A DNA stretch of 64,000 bases from Flavobacterium panacagri (GCF_030378165.1 NZ_CP119766.1:806001-870000); one strand, 5' to 3'. Positions 23,800-33,074 are shown, numbered from the stretch's first letter. Notes: generated by a model not told the origin, from the sequence alone. A program made the numbers and translations.

Positions 23800-24053
23800 T
23801 ATATGATTTTAGATTGTTGATTTTAGATGTTAGATTGCGAAGTGATTTAATGATTATTATCTATTCCGAATCATCGGAACTGCAATCTGAAGTCTAAAAT
23901 ATGAATTGACAAAGATACATACTCTTTACATAAAATGCATTATAGAAGCTTTGTAGTTGTATTTAAGTTCAAAACCTTTGTCACTTTGTCTCTCTGTACC
24001 TCTGAACCTTAAAAAAAACATATATTTGCGCCATTATAAAACACCCGCAAAAC
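23800..24053. other. intergenic region with fold-back words and a -7 box
   Basis: It contains GATTTTAGATTGTTGATTTTAG with a looser inverse AATCTGAAGTCTAAAATATG (to 23902), then a second word set ending CTCTGTACCTCTGAACCTT. TATATTTG at 24021-24028 is a -7 box for cvpA; the -33 element is not clear. Confidence 0.45.
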
Positions 24054-24599
24054 ATGAGTTTTTTTGATATTATTGTAGCTGCACTTTTAGGTTATAGTTT
24101 GTATAAAGGCATTAAAAATGGCCTTTTTGTTGAAGTTGCTTCTTTTATTTCTTTGCTGCTAGGAATTTATCTTGCCATTAAATTTTCTTCTATAATGACT
24201 GGAATGATTTCAAAACATGTTTCATGGAATCCTACCAATATTCAGATTACAGCTTTTATCCTGACTTTTATTTTAGTTGTAATTGGAGTTTATTTCCTGG
24301 CAAAAATATTAACTGGAATTGCAGATTTTGCCATGTTAGGCTGGATGAATAAACTCGGAGGCGGATTTTTCAGGGTTTTAAAAACTATTTTGATTCTGAG
24401 TATTTTTATCGCTTTGTTTGAGAAAATCAATTTCAATAATACTTTCGCCAAAAAAGAAACTTTAGACAATTATATTTTTTATAATCCGGTAAAAAAGGTG
24501 GCTTCTTTTGTTTATCCGTCTATTGAAAAATGGTATGAGACTTTTAAAAAAGAGCATTCTGAAAAACAAGAAGAAGACAGAGAACAGACCGACAAATAA
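24054..24599 (+). CDS. CvpA-family membrane protein
   Basis: A 181-residue inner-membrane protein with four transmembrane helices (about 3-22, 27-47, 65-90 and 104-122). The family signature FFDIIVAALLGYSLYKGIKNG opens the protein and GWMNKLGGGFFRVLKTIL lies in the last loop. The C-terminal 45 residues are soluble and charged. CvpA was named for colicin V production, but its general role is in envelope function and stress tolerance and is still unclear. It is monocistronic and ends at a strong hairpin. Confidence 0.85.
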   Translation: MSFFDIIVAALLGYSLYKGIKNGLFVEVASFISLLLGIYLAIKFSSIMTGMISKHVSWNPTNIQITAFILTFILVVIGVYFLAKILTGIADFAMLGWMNKLGGGFFRVLKTILILSIFIALFEKINFNNTFAKKETLDNYIFYNPVKKVASFVYPSIEKWYETFKKEHSEKQEEDREQTDK

Positions 24600-24619
24600 T
24601 AGTTACATCGTCTAGAATT

Positions 24620-24652
24620 AAACCCGACAGGTTTTTGAAACCTGTCGGGTTT
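24620..24652. terminator. hairpin AAACCCGACAGG/CCTGTCGGGTTT, copy 1
   Basis: A perfect 12-bp stem with a 9-nt loop follows cvpA by 20 bp. The same hairpin occurs at 28291-28323 after the GH95 gene. It serves as a terminator at both places. Confidence 0.75.
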
Positions 24653-24661
24653 GTTATTTAA

Positions 24662-24809
24662 AAGCTTCAGAGAAGCGACATATTTATAGAAATTAAATCG
24701 TTTGAATGTAAAGGAGCTCCAGCGGAGCGAAATATATGTCGCTCCGCTGGAGCTTTATGTTGTAAATCTTTATTATTCGCTATAAATATGTCGCTTCTCC
24801 GAAGCTTTT
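24662..24809. repeat. composite palindromic element (CTCCAGCGGAGC), copy 1
   Basis: The outer arms are AGCTTCAGAGAAGCGACATA and its inverse TATGTCGCTTCTCCGAAGCT; within lie AGCTCCAGCGGAGCGA and TCGCTCCGCTGGAGCT. The element at 28117-28281 has the same order with a few substitutions, so these are homologous units of about 150 bp. It fills most of the 311-bp gap before the AraC gene. Confidence 0.7.
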
Positions 24810-24910
24810 TTTAATAACCTACAGAAAACACCACGCATTTAAATATTTGCAGGAAATATTTTATCTTGCTCCGTATTTCCAACAACCGATTTTAACCAAA
24901 AATCTAAACC

Positions 24911-26011
24911 ATGTTGTACTTAGCGGGTATTATAATTACGTTTTTTCTGGTTGTGATTCTCGCCAGTAAAAAGAACAAAAGTGAAGCCGATAAAATTCTG
25001 GCGCTTTGGCTATTTTTTACAGGTTTTCATTTGTTTTTATATTATCTGCATTACCAAAATGATTTTTCCTCTTTTCCTTTTCTTTTAGGTTTAGAGCTTC
25101 CAATGCCTTTATTGCAAGGGCCGTTTTTGTATTTGTACACTTCGGCTTTGACCAATCAAAATCAGAAAAAGAAATATAATGTAGTACACTTTCTGCCTTT
25201 TCTGATTGCGGTTTTAATTTTGACTCCTTTTTATTCGCTTTCTTTTCAGGAGAAATTAAAGATTTTTCAGAATGATGGAAAAGGATACGAAAACCTGATT
25301 CTGATTTTGTACAGCGCTATTTTAATTTCTGGAATTGTTTATGCTTTACTTTCACTTCGAAAACTTTCCAAACACCGAAAAAACATCTCCAATCAGTTTT
25401 CTTTTAATGAAAAAATTAATCTTCGCTGGTTGCAGTATTTAATTCTCGGATCCAGTATTATCTGGCTTGTTGTGATTTTTTATGAAGATGAATATATTTT
25501 TTCTGTTGTAGTTTTTTATCTAATGTTTATTGGCTATTTCGGGATCAAACAAGTTGGAATTTTTACCAATCAAACTATTACTGAAAATTTGATTTTAAAT
25601 GTTCCTTCTAATGAAAACATTGAAATCGAGAACACATCAGAAAAAATCAAATATGAAAAATCAAGTTTAAGTTCAGAAGAACTTCTGTCCATTCATCAGA
25701 AATTGACTCAAATTATGGAGGCTGAAAAACTCTATAAAAATCCTGATTTAACTTTAACGGAATTGTCTCAAAAACTAAATGTTCACCCTAACATACTTTC
25801 TCAGGTTATCAATTCAGCCGAAGGAAAAAACTTTTACGATTACATTAATTTACAACGCGTAGAAGAATTCAAAAAACTGATTCTTTTACCCGAAAATCAA
25901 AAATTCACTTTACTTTCTATTGCTTTTGAATGCGGTTTCAATTCGAAAACGGCTTTTAACCGAAACTTCAAAAAAGCAACTGGGCTTTCTCCTTCTGAAT
26001 TTTTGAAATGA
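24911..26011 (+). CDS. membrane-anchored AraC-family regulator
   Basis: A 366-residue protein whose N-terminal 225 residues form about seven transmembrane helices (starting MLYLAGIIITFFLVVILAS), joined to a C-terminal AraC DNA-binding domain (about 265-366). The domain has two helix-turn-helix units: LTLTELSQKLNVHPNILSQV and FTLLSIAFECGFNSKTAFNR, ending in GLSPSEFLK. This design lets a membrane signal control transcription directly. It lies upstream of the hydrolase and barrel genes on the same strand but is separated by a repeat element, so control of those genes is only a suggestion. Confidence 0.85.
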   Translation: MLYLAGIIITFFLVVILASKKNKSEADKILALWLFFTGFHLFLYYLHYQNDFSSFPFLLGLELPMPLLQGPFLYLYTSALTNQNQKKKYNVVHFLPFLIAVLILTPFYSLSFQEKLKIFQNDGKGYENLILILYSAILISGIVYALLSLRKLSKHRKNISNQFSFNEKINLRWLQYLILGSSIIWLVVIFYEDEYIFSVVVFYLMFIGYFGIKQVGIFTNQTITENLILNVPSNENIEIENTSEKIKYEKSSLSSEELLSIHQKLTQIMEAEKLYKNPDLTLTELSQKLNVHPNILSQVINSAEGKNFYDYINLQRVEEFKKLILLPENQKFTLLSIAFECGFNSKTAFNRNFKKATGLSPSEFLK

Positions 26012-26014
26012 TTT

Positions 26015-26156
26015 TTTTAAACACATAGAAACATAGTTATTCTTTGTGTTGAAAGGCATTTCATTTGCAATAAAAAACATAGCTATGTGTGAGAAACTAG
26101 TTTCTTTTAGTTTTCTTTTCTACTCAAACAAAAAACTATGTTTCTATGTGTTTAAA
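26015..26156. repeat. ~150-bp terminal-inverted-repeat element, copy B
   Basis: The ends are TTAAACACATAGAAACATAG and its exact inverse CTATGTTTCTATGTGTTTAA. The core has GAAAGGCATTTCATTTG and GTGAGAAACTAGTTTC. It has the same orientation as copies A and D and is the most regular copy. Confidence 0.82.
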
Positions 26157-26258
26157 ATTTCAACCTCAAAGCATATAAGAATGGAACCACCTTACAAGTT
26201 GGGGCGACCAGCATACTAACGGAACCCATCTTTGCAGAAATTTTAATCAATTCTTGCA

Positions 26259-27251
26259 ATGAAAACCAAAACACTTTACTCAGCCGTAATCGCTGTTTCC
26301 ATTTTCTTTTTTATGGGATGCGAAAACGAAAATGACATTAACGAATCTGGATATTTAGTTCCGAAAACAGTGGATGAAGATCCGTCGATTTCATCCATTT
26401 TTGTAAACGGAACACAATTACATTCCGAAACTTTTGGAAATCCTACCAATCCAATGTTAATCTTTTTACACGGTGGCCCAGGTTCTGATTACCGAAACGG
26501 ATTAAACGTACAGCAATTAGCCAAAGAAGGTTTTTATGTTGTTTTTTACGATCAGCGAGGTTCGGGATTATCCAAAAGACATGACAAAAAAAGTTATTCC
26601 ATTCAATTAGTTTTGGATGATTTGACGGAAGTGATCAAATATTATAAAACTTCTCCTAGTCAAAAAGTGTTTTTATTTGGTCATTCCTGGGGCGCGATGC
26701 TGGCTTCGGCTTATGTCAATAAATATCCCAATTCCATAAATGGAGTAATTCTCGCAGAACCGGGCGGGCTGAATAAAAAACTCCTCGACGAATATGGCGA
26801 AATGAGCCGGAAAATCAACATCTTTTCTGAAGCTACGAGTAATCTTTTATACGTTGATCAGTTTTTAACGGGAAAAGAAAATCAGCATGCGATTTTAGAT
26901 TATAAATATGGGATTTCTTCGAGTTTTACTTATGCCAAAGGAAATGATGAAGGAATTCCCGGCCCGTCTCCTTTTTGGCGAATTGGCACAACCGTTCTGG
27001 AAAGCTTCATTGACATTTCAGAAAATGAAGGATTTGATTTTACCACAAATCTGGATCAATATCAAACGAAAGTTTTGTTTTTGTATGGCGAACTGAACAA
27101 ATCATACGGACTTTCTTTCGCGCAAAAAGAAGCTTCTTATTTTCCAGTTTCTGAAATTGCAGAAGTAAAAGGAACTGGTCACGAAATGATTTATTTCAAA
27201 TGGGAAAATGTCGAGCCTTTGGTGTTGAATTATTTAAATAATCTAAAATAA
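26259..27251 (+). CDS. alpha/beta-hydrolase lipoprotein (proline-iminopeptidase-like)
   Basis: A 330-residue lipoprotein with its lipobox at FFFMGC (cysteine about 21). The alpha/beta-hydrolase core shows the oxyanion motif FLHGGPGSDYRNG, VVFYDQRGSGLS, the nucleophile elbow GHSWGAMLAS, and the catalytic His in GTGHEM near the C-terminus. These match the S33 proline iminopeptidase and related ester or epoxide hydrolases. The HGGPG and DQRGxGxS motifs favour S33. Its place on the outer or inner membrane suggests peptide trimming outside the cytoplasm. The barrel gene follows by 7 bp. Confidence 0.8.
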   Translation: MKTKTLYSAVIAVSIFFFMGCENENDINESGYLVPKTVDEDPSISSIFVNGTQLHSETFGNPTNPMLIFLHGGPGSDYRNGLNVQQLAKEGFYVVFYDQRGSGLSKRHDKKSYSIQLVLDDLTEVIKYYKTSPSQKVFLFGHSWGAMLASAYVNKYPNSINGVILAEPGGLNKKLLDEYGEMSRKINIFSEATSNLLYVDQFLTGKENQHAILDYKYGISSSFTYAKGNDEGIPGPSPFWRIGTTVLESFIDISENEGFDFTTNLDQYQTKVLFLYGELNKSYGLSFAQKEASYFPVSEIAEVKGTGHEMIYFKWENVEPLVLNYLNNLK

Positions 27252-27258
27252 TTCGGCC

Positions 27259-27933
27259 ATGAAAGCAATAATAGCACTAATCGTATTTCTCCTTTCGCTT
27301 CTTACTTCTCACATTTCACAGGCACAAACGATTAACTGGGAAAGTCTTCAAGAAAATCAAAAACATATTTTAAACGTAAATGCCGGCTGGGATTATAGTT
27401 TTGTTTACGGACTGAGTTATGGTTATCATTTAAAAACCAAAATCCCAATTATTCTGGAAAGTTCCATTTCTTTTGCTTCAGGCGAAGTTATTTTTGATGA
27501 TTTTAAAACCAAAATTGGCGGACAGCTAAATTTATATCAAATTGAAAATTTCCGTTTTAATGCCTCGCTTCACGGAATTTATAGGCGATACGGAAATCCG
27601 CTAGTAACACTTCAAAATTTTGGTGCCGATGCTGGAATTGTTACTGGCCTTTATAAACCAAAATGGTTCATTGCCGGAGAATTTGGTTTTGATAAAGCGA
27701 TAGTTACCCATTTTGAACATTCTGATATTTACAAGGAAGTTTATCCTAATGTAAAAAATGGCTGGTATGAACCCGCAACAGGAGGAAATTTTAATTTCGG
27801 AATTCAAGGTGGCTATTCTTTTAGTCGAAGTGATATTACGTTAAGAGCAGGAAAAGTAATGAATGAAGATTTTAAAAGTACGCCGTTGATTCCGTTTTAT
27901 GTGCAGTTGGGGTATAATTATAAATTGGATTGA
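27259..27933 (+). CDS. small outer-membrane beta-barrel protein
   Basis: A 224-residue protein with a signal peptide (1-23, ending SHISQAQ). The remainder is amphipathic beta strand with many Gly-aromatic pairs (YSFVYGLSYGYHLKTK, FYVQLGYNYKLD), so it is likely an 8- to 10-strand barrel. No family is recognised beyond that. It is co-transcribed with the hydrolase lipoprotein, 7 bp upstream, and followed by a repeat element. Confidence 0.65.
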   Translation: MKAIIALIVFLLSLLTSHISQAQTINWESLQENQKHILNVNAGWDYSFVYGLSYGYHLKTKIPIILESSISFASGEVIFDDFKTKIGGQLNLYQIENFRFNASLHGIYRRYGNPLVTLQNFGADAGIVTGLYKPKWFIAGEFGFDKAIVTHFEHSDIYKEVYPNVKNGWYEPATGGNFNFGIQGGYSFSRSDITLRAGKVMNEDFKSTPLIPFYVQLGYNYKLD

Positions 27934-27937
27934 TTTG

Positions 27938-28089
27938 TTTGAAACACATAGAAACATAGGTTTTTTTACAAACTAAGAAAAGGATAATTTAAAAAGCTAG
28001 CTTTCACACATAGAGCTATATCTATGTTTGTTTATACAAGTGAAACGCCTTTCAACGTATAGAATAACTATGTTTCTATGTGTTTAAAA
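27938..28089. repeat. ~150-bp terminal-inverted-repeat element, copy C (inverted)
   Basis: The ends are AAACACATAGAAACATAG and CTATGTTTCTATGTGTTT. The internal GTGAAACGCCTTTCAACG is the reverse complement of the core seen in copies A, B and D, so this copy is inverted. Its central palindrome is AAAGCTAGCTTT in place of GAAACTAGTTTC. Confidence 0.78.
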
Positions 28090-28116
28090 CTATTACTAAA
28101 AACAAACCCGACATTT

Positions 28117-28281
28117 AGAGAGCCTCAGAGAGGCTAAATATTTATAGAAATTAAATTACAAAAAGACAAAAGCTCCAGTGGAGCGAAATATTGATTGCAA
28201 ATATTATATTTCGCTCCACTGGAGCTTTATATTGTAGATGTCAATTCAATTCTATAAATATGTTGCTTCTCCGAAGCATAT
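28117..28281. repeat. composite palindromic element (CTCCAGTGGAGC), copy 2
   Basis: This shares with 24662-24809 the TATTTATAGAAATTAAAT segment, the AGCTCCAGTGGAGCGAAATA palindrome pair, and the GCTTCTCCGAAGC end. Together with copy C and the next hairpin it occupies nearly all of the 412-bp gap before the GH95 stop. Confidence 0.68.
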
Positions 28282-28290
28282 TAAAAAAAC

Positions 28291-28323
28291 AAACCCGACA
28301 GGTTTTAAAAACCTGTCGGGTTT
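28291..28323. terminator. hairpin AAACCCGACAGG/CCTGTCGGGTTT, copy 2
   Basis: A 12-bp perfect stem lies 23 bp beyond the GH95 stop codon. It is the likely terminator of the polysaccharide locus and matches the hairpin after cvpA. Confidence 0.72.
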
Positions 28324-28345
28324 AACTATAAAATTGAGTATCGTT

Positions 28346-30742
28346 TTAAAAATTGATTTCTTTTTTTTCTCCCGTTTTCAAGATAATTTCCTGTTTTTTA
28401 TCGCCAAAAATCAAAGTTGTTTTTCCTCCATTTTTAGAAGAAACAATTACTTTTTCTGGTTTTTTATTGTTCCAAGTCATTTCAATTTCAAATCCTCCTC
28501 TTGCGCAAATTCCCTTTACAGAACCGTCTGACCAAGCATCTGGTAAAGCTGGAAGTAATCTAATTTCGTTTTCGTCTGATTGCACCAACATTTCGGCAAC
28601 TGCTGCTGCGCCTCCAAAATTACCATCAATTTGAAATGGCGGATGCGCGTCGAATAAATTCGGGTACGTTCCTCCTCCTCTTCTTGGTTTTTCTGTTTTC
28701 TTCCCGTCCGGATCTACGTAACGAAGTAATTCACGAAACATCTTATAAGCACGGTTTCCATCCCAAAGCCTTGCCCAAAGATTAATTCTCCATCCTTTTG
28801 ACCAGCCTGTGGTTTCGTCGCCTTTTATTTCTAATGTTTTCTTTGAAGCTTCGGCTAAATCTGGCGTTTTTAAAGGCGTAATATGGTCGCCTGGGAAAAG
28901 TCCGAATAACTGTGATTGATGGCGGTGTTTTGGATCATTATCATCCCAATCGAAATACCATTCCTGTAGATTTCCTTTCTTTCCAATTTGATAGGGATAT
29001 AGTTTTGAAAGTGCTGTTTCCAGTTTTTTTCTAAAATCGGCATCTGTATTTAATACTTTTGAAGCTTTTATAGTTTTATCAAAACATTCGCGGATCATAG
29101 CCAAATCAGCCGTTCCTCCGTACAATGTTGCTCCCACAAATCCGTCAGTTAGCTTATATTGATTTTCTGGCGAAGTCGATGGCGAAGTAATTAAGTTTCC
29201 GTTTTTATCTGGAACCAACCAGCCCAAACAAAATTCGGCAGCACCTTTCATCAACGGATAACCTTCTTTTTTCAAATAGGCTAAATCCTGACTAAAAGTA
29301 TAATGTTCCCAAATATGGGTACTCAACCAAGCTCCTGCCATTGGCCAGCATGCCCACATTGGATCTTCTTTTCCGAATTGTCCAACCGGATTGGTCATCG
29401 CCCAGATATCTGAATTGTGTGCCGCAGCCCAACCTTTATCTACACCGTAAAAAGTCTTTGCCGTAACTTTTCCTGTTACTGAAAGGTTTTTAATGAAACT
29501 CAAAAGTGACGAATGCATTTCGGAAAGATTGGTGTTTTCTGCCAGCCAGTAATTTTCTTCCAGATTGATATTCATCGTATAATTACTGCTCCAAGGCGGG
29601 CTTAAATGCGGATTCCAAAGTCCTTGTAAATTGGCAGGAACTCCCAATGTTCTTGAAGAACTGATTAAAAGATAACGTCCATAATTGAAATACAAGACTT
29701 CTAGGTTTTTATCTTCTTTTCCGTCAGCATAACGCAATAAACGTTCGTCTGTTGGCAAATCCGGAGCGGTCGTTTTTCCTAAATCTAAGTTGACACGACT
29801 GAAGAATTTTTGATAATCGGCAATATGAGATTCTTTTAGTTTGTCGAATGCTTTGGCGTAGGCATTATTCAAATTCTGCAAAGCAATTGAAACATCATCT
29901 AAACCTTCTGATGCTGGATTTTTGTCAAAACCATTAAAACTTGTTGCGAGAGAAACAAAAATAATCGCTTCGGTTGCATCTTTTAAAGTCAACGTTTCTC
30001 TAGAACTCGTAATTTTTCCGTCGGTTTTTTTGATTTGGACTAAACCTGTAAATCGTGTTCCTCTATCTTTTAAATTCAAGTATTTTGGAAGAACAGTATA
30101 TCCTGTATTTTCATGAATTGGCGCAGCACCTCTCAATACTAAAATATTATTTCGCACTTCGACATTTGATTGCAAAAGGCTTTTCAAGTTAATATCAAAA
30201 TTCAAGGCTCCCTTGTGATCTGCTGTTAATTTAATAATCATTACTTTATCTGGAGCTGACACAAAATATTCGCGAGTATATTTTATGCCCGCCATTTCGT
30301 AGCTTACTTTTGAAATCGCATTCGAAAGATTTAGTTCGCGATGATAATTTACCGCTTTTCCTTTTTCTGAATTATTGATTTCTAATGTTCCTAAAGGCGC
30401 ATACGATTCGGAATTTTTTCCCTGAACTTTTTTGTTGAGTTCTTCTGCCAGTTTGTAGTTTTCGTTTTGTAAAGCTTCACGAATTGCGGGAATGTTTTTG
30501 TAAGCTTCCGGACTCATATTCGCATTTACAGGTTCGCCCGACCAAAGCGTAATGTCGTTCAGATAAATTTTATCTGAATTGGCTCCTCCAAAAACGGTTG
30601 CTCCCATTTTTCCGTTTCCTAAAACTAAGCTTTCTTCAAAGAACTCTGCGGGTTGTTTGTACCATAAAACATTTTTGGATTGCGCTGAAATGTTTGTATA
30701 GTAAGACGTGAAAAGTAAAATGAAAAATGTTTTTTTTATCAT
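28346..30742 (-). CDS. GH95 alpha-L-fucosidase/alpha-L-galactosidase
   Basis: A 798-residue exported enzyme (signal about 1-20). The N-terminal region (ILWYKQPA-type opening, here VLWYKQPAEFFEESLVLGNG) is followed by the helical barrel typical of GH95. NINLEENYWLAENTNLSE corresponds to the family's Asn-containing active-site strand, and HPPFQIDGNFG carries the catalytic Asp near the C-terminus. Family members invert the anomeric centre and release terminal alpha-1,2-L-fucose, or L-galactose in some plants' xyloglucan. This is the last gene of the locus and fits removal of the fucose cap of fucogalactoxyloglucan. It is separated from the acetylesterase gene by 280 bp of repeats. Confidence 0.88.
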   Translation of the reverse strand: MIKKTFFILLFTSYYTNISAQSKNVLWYKQPAEFFEESLVLGNGKMGATVFGGANSDKIYLNDITLWSGEPVNANMSPEAYKNIPAIREALQNENYKLAEELNKKVQGKNSESYAPLGTLEINNSEKGKAVNYHRELNLSNAISKVSYEMAGIKYTREYFVSAPDKVMIIKLTADHKGALNFDINLKSLLQSNVEVRNNILVLRGAAPIHENTGYTVLPKYLNLKDRGTRFTGLVQIKKTDGKITSSRETLTLKDATEAIIFVSLATSFNGFDKNPASEGLDDVSIALQNLNNAYAKAFDKLKESHIADYQKFFSRVNLDLGKTTAPDLPTDERLLRYADGKEDKNLEVLYFNYGRYLLISSSRTLGVPANLQGLWNPHLSPPWSSNYTMNINLEENYWLAENTNLSEMHSSLLSFIKNLSVTGKVTAKTFYGVDKGWAAAHNSDIWAMTNPVGQFGKEDPMWACWPMAGAWLSTHIWEHYTFSQDLAYLKKEGYPLMKGAAEFCLGWLVPDKNGNLITSPSTSPENQYKLTDGFVGATLYGGTADLAMIRECFDKTIKASKVLNTDADFRKKLETALSKLYPYQIGKKGNLQEWYFDWDDNDPKHRHQSQLFGLFPGDHITPLKTPDLAEASKKTLEIKGDETTGWSKGWRINLWARLWDGNRAYKMFRELLRYVDPDGKKTEKPRRGGGTYPNLFDAHPPFQIDGNFGGAAAVAEMLVQSDENEIRLLPALPDAWSDGSVKGICARGGFEIEMTWNNKKPEKVIVSSKNGGKTTLIFGDKKQEIILKTGEKKEINF

Positions 30743-31022
30743 ATTTGGTTATCTTATCCTAACAGGTTTTGGAAACCTGTTAGGTATTTATTTTTTTATC
30801 TAAACTAATAAAAAAATCTAGTGATACCTAACAGGTTTTGGAAACCTGTTAGGATAAAAACCTATAATCAATCAGATGTTCCTATGGAACATTATTATGA
30901 GACGTTTATTTTTTCATCAACGGATTTCATCCGTTGCTACCGATGAAATGTTCCTAGCGGAACATATATCGTTGCGGATTATTTAGCTATTTACTAGGGA
31001 CTAATCACTAATTACTTAAAAA
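30743..31022. repeat. repeat cluster between the acetylesterase and GH95 genes
   Basis: Two CCTAACAGG/CCTGTTAGG hairpins (30758-30784 and 30827-30853) face each other. The whole of 30755-30857 is one large inverted repeat. Next come ATGTTCCTATGGAACAT (30876-30892), CGGATTTCATCCG (30921-30933) and the CTACCGATGAAATGTTCC copy (30937-30965) shared with 87-114. No gene is present. Confidence 0.7.
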
Positions 31023-32969
31023 CTACTTACTCACTTTATATTTTTCATTCGCCGTTAGCATTTCCCAATTATCGGTTCTGAATGGCGAAGCAGGAAATTT
31101 TTCTTTATTGAAAAGATTAATTGCTGTATCGTCATCTGCCCAACCGTAATGCACTGCTGATGGATTTTGAACTTTATCGCTGGAAACGATTATTTTATTG
31201 TCTTTGATTATCGCTTTCGCGGCATGAAAAACTTTGTCTGAACCTGCAATTTCGAAACCTTTTAATTCATCGTTATTTGGCGTTGATAATCCGCTGCCGA
31301 TGTTATCGAAAGTAAGGATAATTTCGTTTCCTTTTATTGTTTGAGATTTATACGTTGGCCCGCTGTGAACTTGTTTTTTCCCGTAAATATTGTTTAGCGC
31401 TGTTGCTGCCAAACGTAATCCGATGTCCTGTTTGTTGGTTGGGTGAATGTCTTTTGCATTTCCGATATCTGTTGTCACGGCCATTCCTGTGTTTGGCAGT
31501 TTTAAGGTTTCAGATTGTGCTTCTCGAAGTTCTGCCCAACGGCTTCCTTTTTGGCTGTTTCCTCCAAATTCGTCGAAAGTGGATAATTGAACGAAATAAA
31601 AAGGGAAATTTCCTTGTTTGAATTTTGTTCTCCAATCGGTAATCAGTAACGGAAATGATTTTTTGTATTCTGCTGCTCTCCAAACATTGGCCTCTCCCTG
31701 ATACCATAAAACACCTTGCATAGCATAAGGCACTAACGGATTTACCATGGCATTGTACAATAATGACGGATAACTGTTTGGTGAAACCTCGATTCTCACT
31801 TTTATAACATTAAATTTCCAAAGTCCTTCTAATGGAAGATTAGAATCTTTAAAATCAATTTTTAAATCTTGTGGATCACCGTAGATTCCGCCACCACCGC
31901 TGTAATCTGTAATTCTTACAGCGATTACGTTTGTGCCCTCTTTTAAGACATTTGCCGGAATTTTGTAAATTCTTTTAGCATCCCAAAGATTGTTTGTTCC
32001 AATTTGAACGCCGTTTACAAATGTCTGATCTTCGTCATCGACTTTTGCCAAATGTAAAATGGCTTCTTTTTTCGCTTGTTCGGCTGTTAAAACAATGGTT
32101 TTTCGCATCCAGACAATTCCGTCGATATTGCCAATCTGCTGGTTTTCCCAAAGTGAAGGCACTTTTATTTCTGGCCAGTTCTTATCCTGGAAATTTGGGT
32201 TTTTAAATTGCTCTTCGTTTTCCGTCGAAACATCAAAACCCTGTACTTTTTTCAGATTGTCTAAAACTGATTTTTTATAGGTTTCAAAAATAGCATTGAT
32301 ATCTACAGTTGGAACATCGGCAATCATAGCTTTAAAATCGGGACTGTTTTCGAAAGCTTCACGGCTTGTCCAAGTCTCCACATTTGTTCCTCCCCAGGAA
32401 GTATTGATGATTCCGATTGGGATTTTTAATTCTGCATACAGTTTTCTGGCGAAATAGTAGCCAACTGCTGTGAAGTTGCCCACATTTTCTTTGTTTGCTT
32501 CTTCCCATTTCCCTTGTTTTAAATCGTCTTTTGGAGTGCCGCTTAAATCTTGTGCCACACCAAAATGACGAATCATTGGATAATTAGCAGTTTCAATTTC
32601 CTTTTCGGCATTCATGGTTTTGAAAACCTGAAATTCCATATTCGATTGTCCGCTGCAAATCCAAACTTCTCCAACCAAAACATTTTTGATGGTGATTTTA
32701 TTTTTTCCAATTACGATTAACTCGAATGGCCCACCGGCTTTTTCAGCAGCTAAACTTACCGTCCATTTTCCGTTTTTATCTGCTGTTGTTTTCTTGATTT
32801 GTTTGTTGAAATGAATTTCTACGCTTTCATTTGCATCGGCAAAACCCCAAATCGGGATTTGTTTGTCTCTTTGGAGCACCATTCCGTCAGAGAATATTAA
32901 AGGCATTCTCACATTAGCATTGGCTAAAACACTAATTAACAGAAAAATAAATACTAAGTTTTTTTTCAT
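31023..32969 (-). CDS. sialate O-acetylesterase-family carbohydrate esterase
   Basis: A 648-residue periplasmic enzyme (signal 1-19). The SGNH-type nucleophile lies in CSGQSNMEF (Ser109). An N-terminal Ig-like domain (20-100) precedes it. A jelly-roll insert of the GH2 sugar-binding kind splits the esterase fold (about 265-390; WENQQIGNIDGIVWMRKTI and GGIYGDPQDL). QGEANVW and DIGNAKDIHPTNK in the C-terminal half supply the remaining catalytic block with its His. In glycan loci these proteins remove acetyl groups from hexoses. Acetylated galactose of plant xyloglucan is the likely substrate here. Confidence 0.83.
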   Translation of the reverse strand: MKKNLVFIFLLISVLANANVRMPLIFSDGMVLQRDKQIPIWGFADANESVEIHFNKQIKKTTADKNGKWTVSLAAEKAGGPFELIVIGKNKITIKNVLVGEVWICSGQSNMEFQVFKTMNAEKEIETANYPMIRHFGVAQDLSGTPKDDLKQGKWEEANKENVGNFTAVGYYFARKLYAELKIPIGIINTSWGGTNVETWTSREAFENSPDFKAMIADVPTVDINAIFETYKKSVLDNLKKVQGFDVSTENEEQFKNPNFQDKNWPEIKVPSLWENQQIGNIDGIVWMRKTIVLTAEQAKKEAILHLAKVDDEDQTFVNGVQIGTNNLWDAKRIYKIPANVLKEGTNVIAVRITDYSGGGGIYGDPQDLKIDFKDSNLPLEGLWKFNVIKVRIEVSPNSYPSLLYNAMVNPLVPYAMQGVLWYQGEANVWRAAEYKKSFPLLITDWRTKFKQGNFPFYFVQLSTFDEFGGNSQKGSRWAELREAQSETLKLPNTGMAVTTDIGNAKDIHPTNKQDIGLRLAATALNNIYGKKQVHSGPTYKSQTIKGNEIILTFDNIGSGLSTPNNDELKGFEIAGSDKVFHAAKAIIKDNKIIVSSDKVQNPSAVHYGWADDDTAINLFNKEKFPASPFRTDNWEMLTANEKYKVSK

Positions 32970-32988
32970 TTTTTTAATTTAAATATTT

Positions 32989-33074
32989 TTTAAACCATAT
33001 AAGTGATATAAGATATTTTAAGTTTTTATTTCACACTGCGCTTAAATTTACTTATATCACTTATATGGTTTAAA
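32989..33074. terminator. 24-bp perfect inverted repeat between GH5 and esterase genes
   Basis: The arms at 32989-33012 and 33051-33074 (centred on AACCATATAAGTGATATAAG) pair perfectly over 24 bp with a 38-nt loop. It lies just after the GH5 stop and before the esterase start, so it may reduce read-through or protect upstream mRNA. Confidence 0.6.

Noticed and set aside
24662..28323. Insertion sequence
   Set aside because: The units are about 150 bp with no transposase frame; treated as non-coding repeats.
28238..28634. Plus-strand frames near the GH95 3' end
   Set aside because: One begins in a repeat element and both are antisense to GH95 coding sequence.
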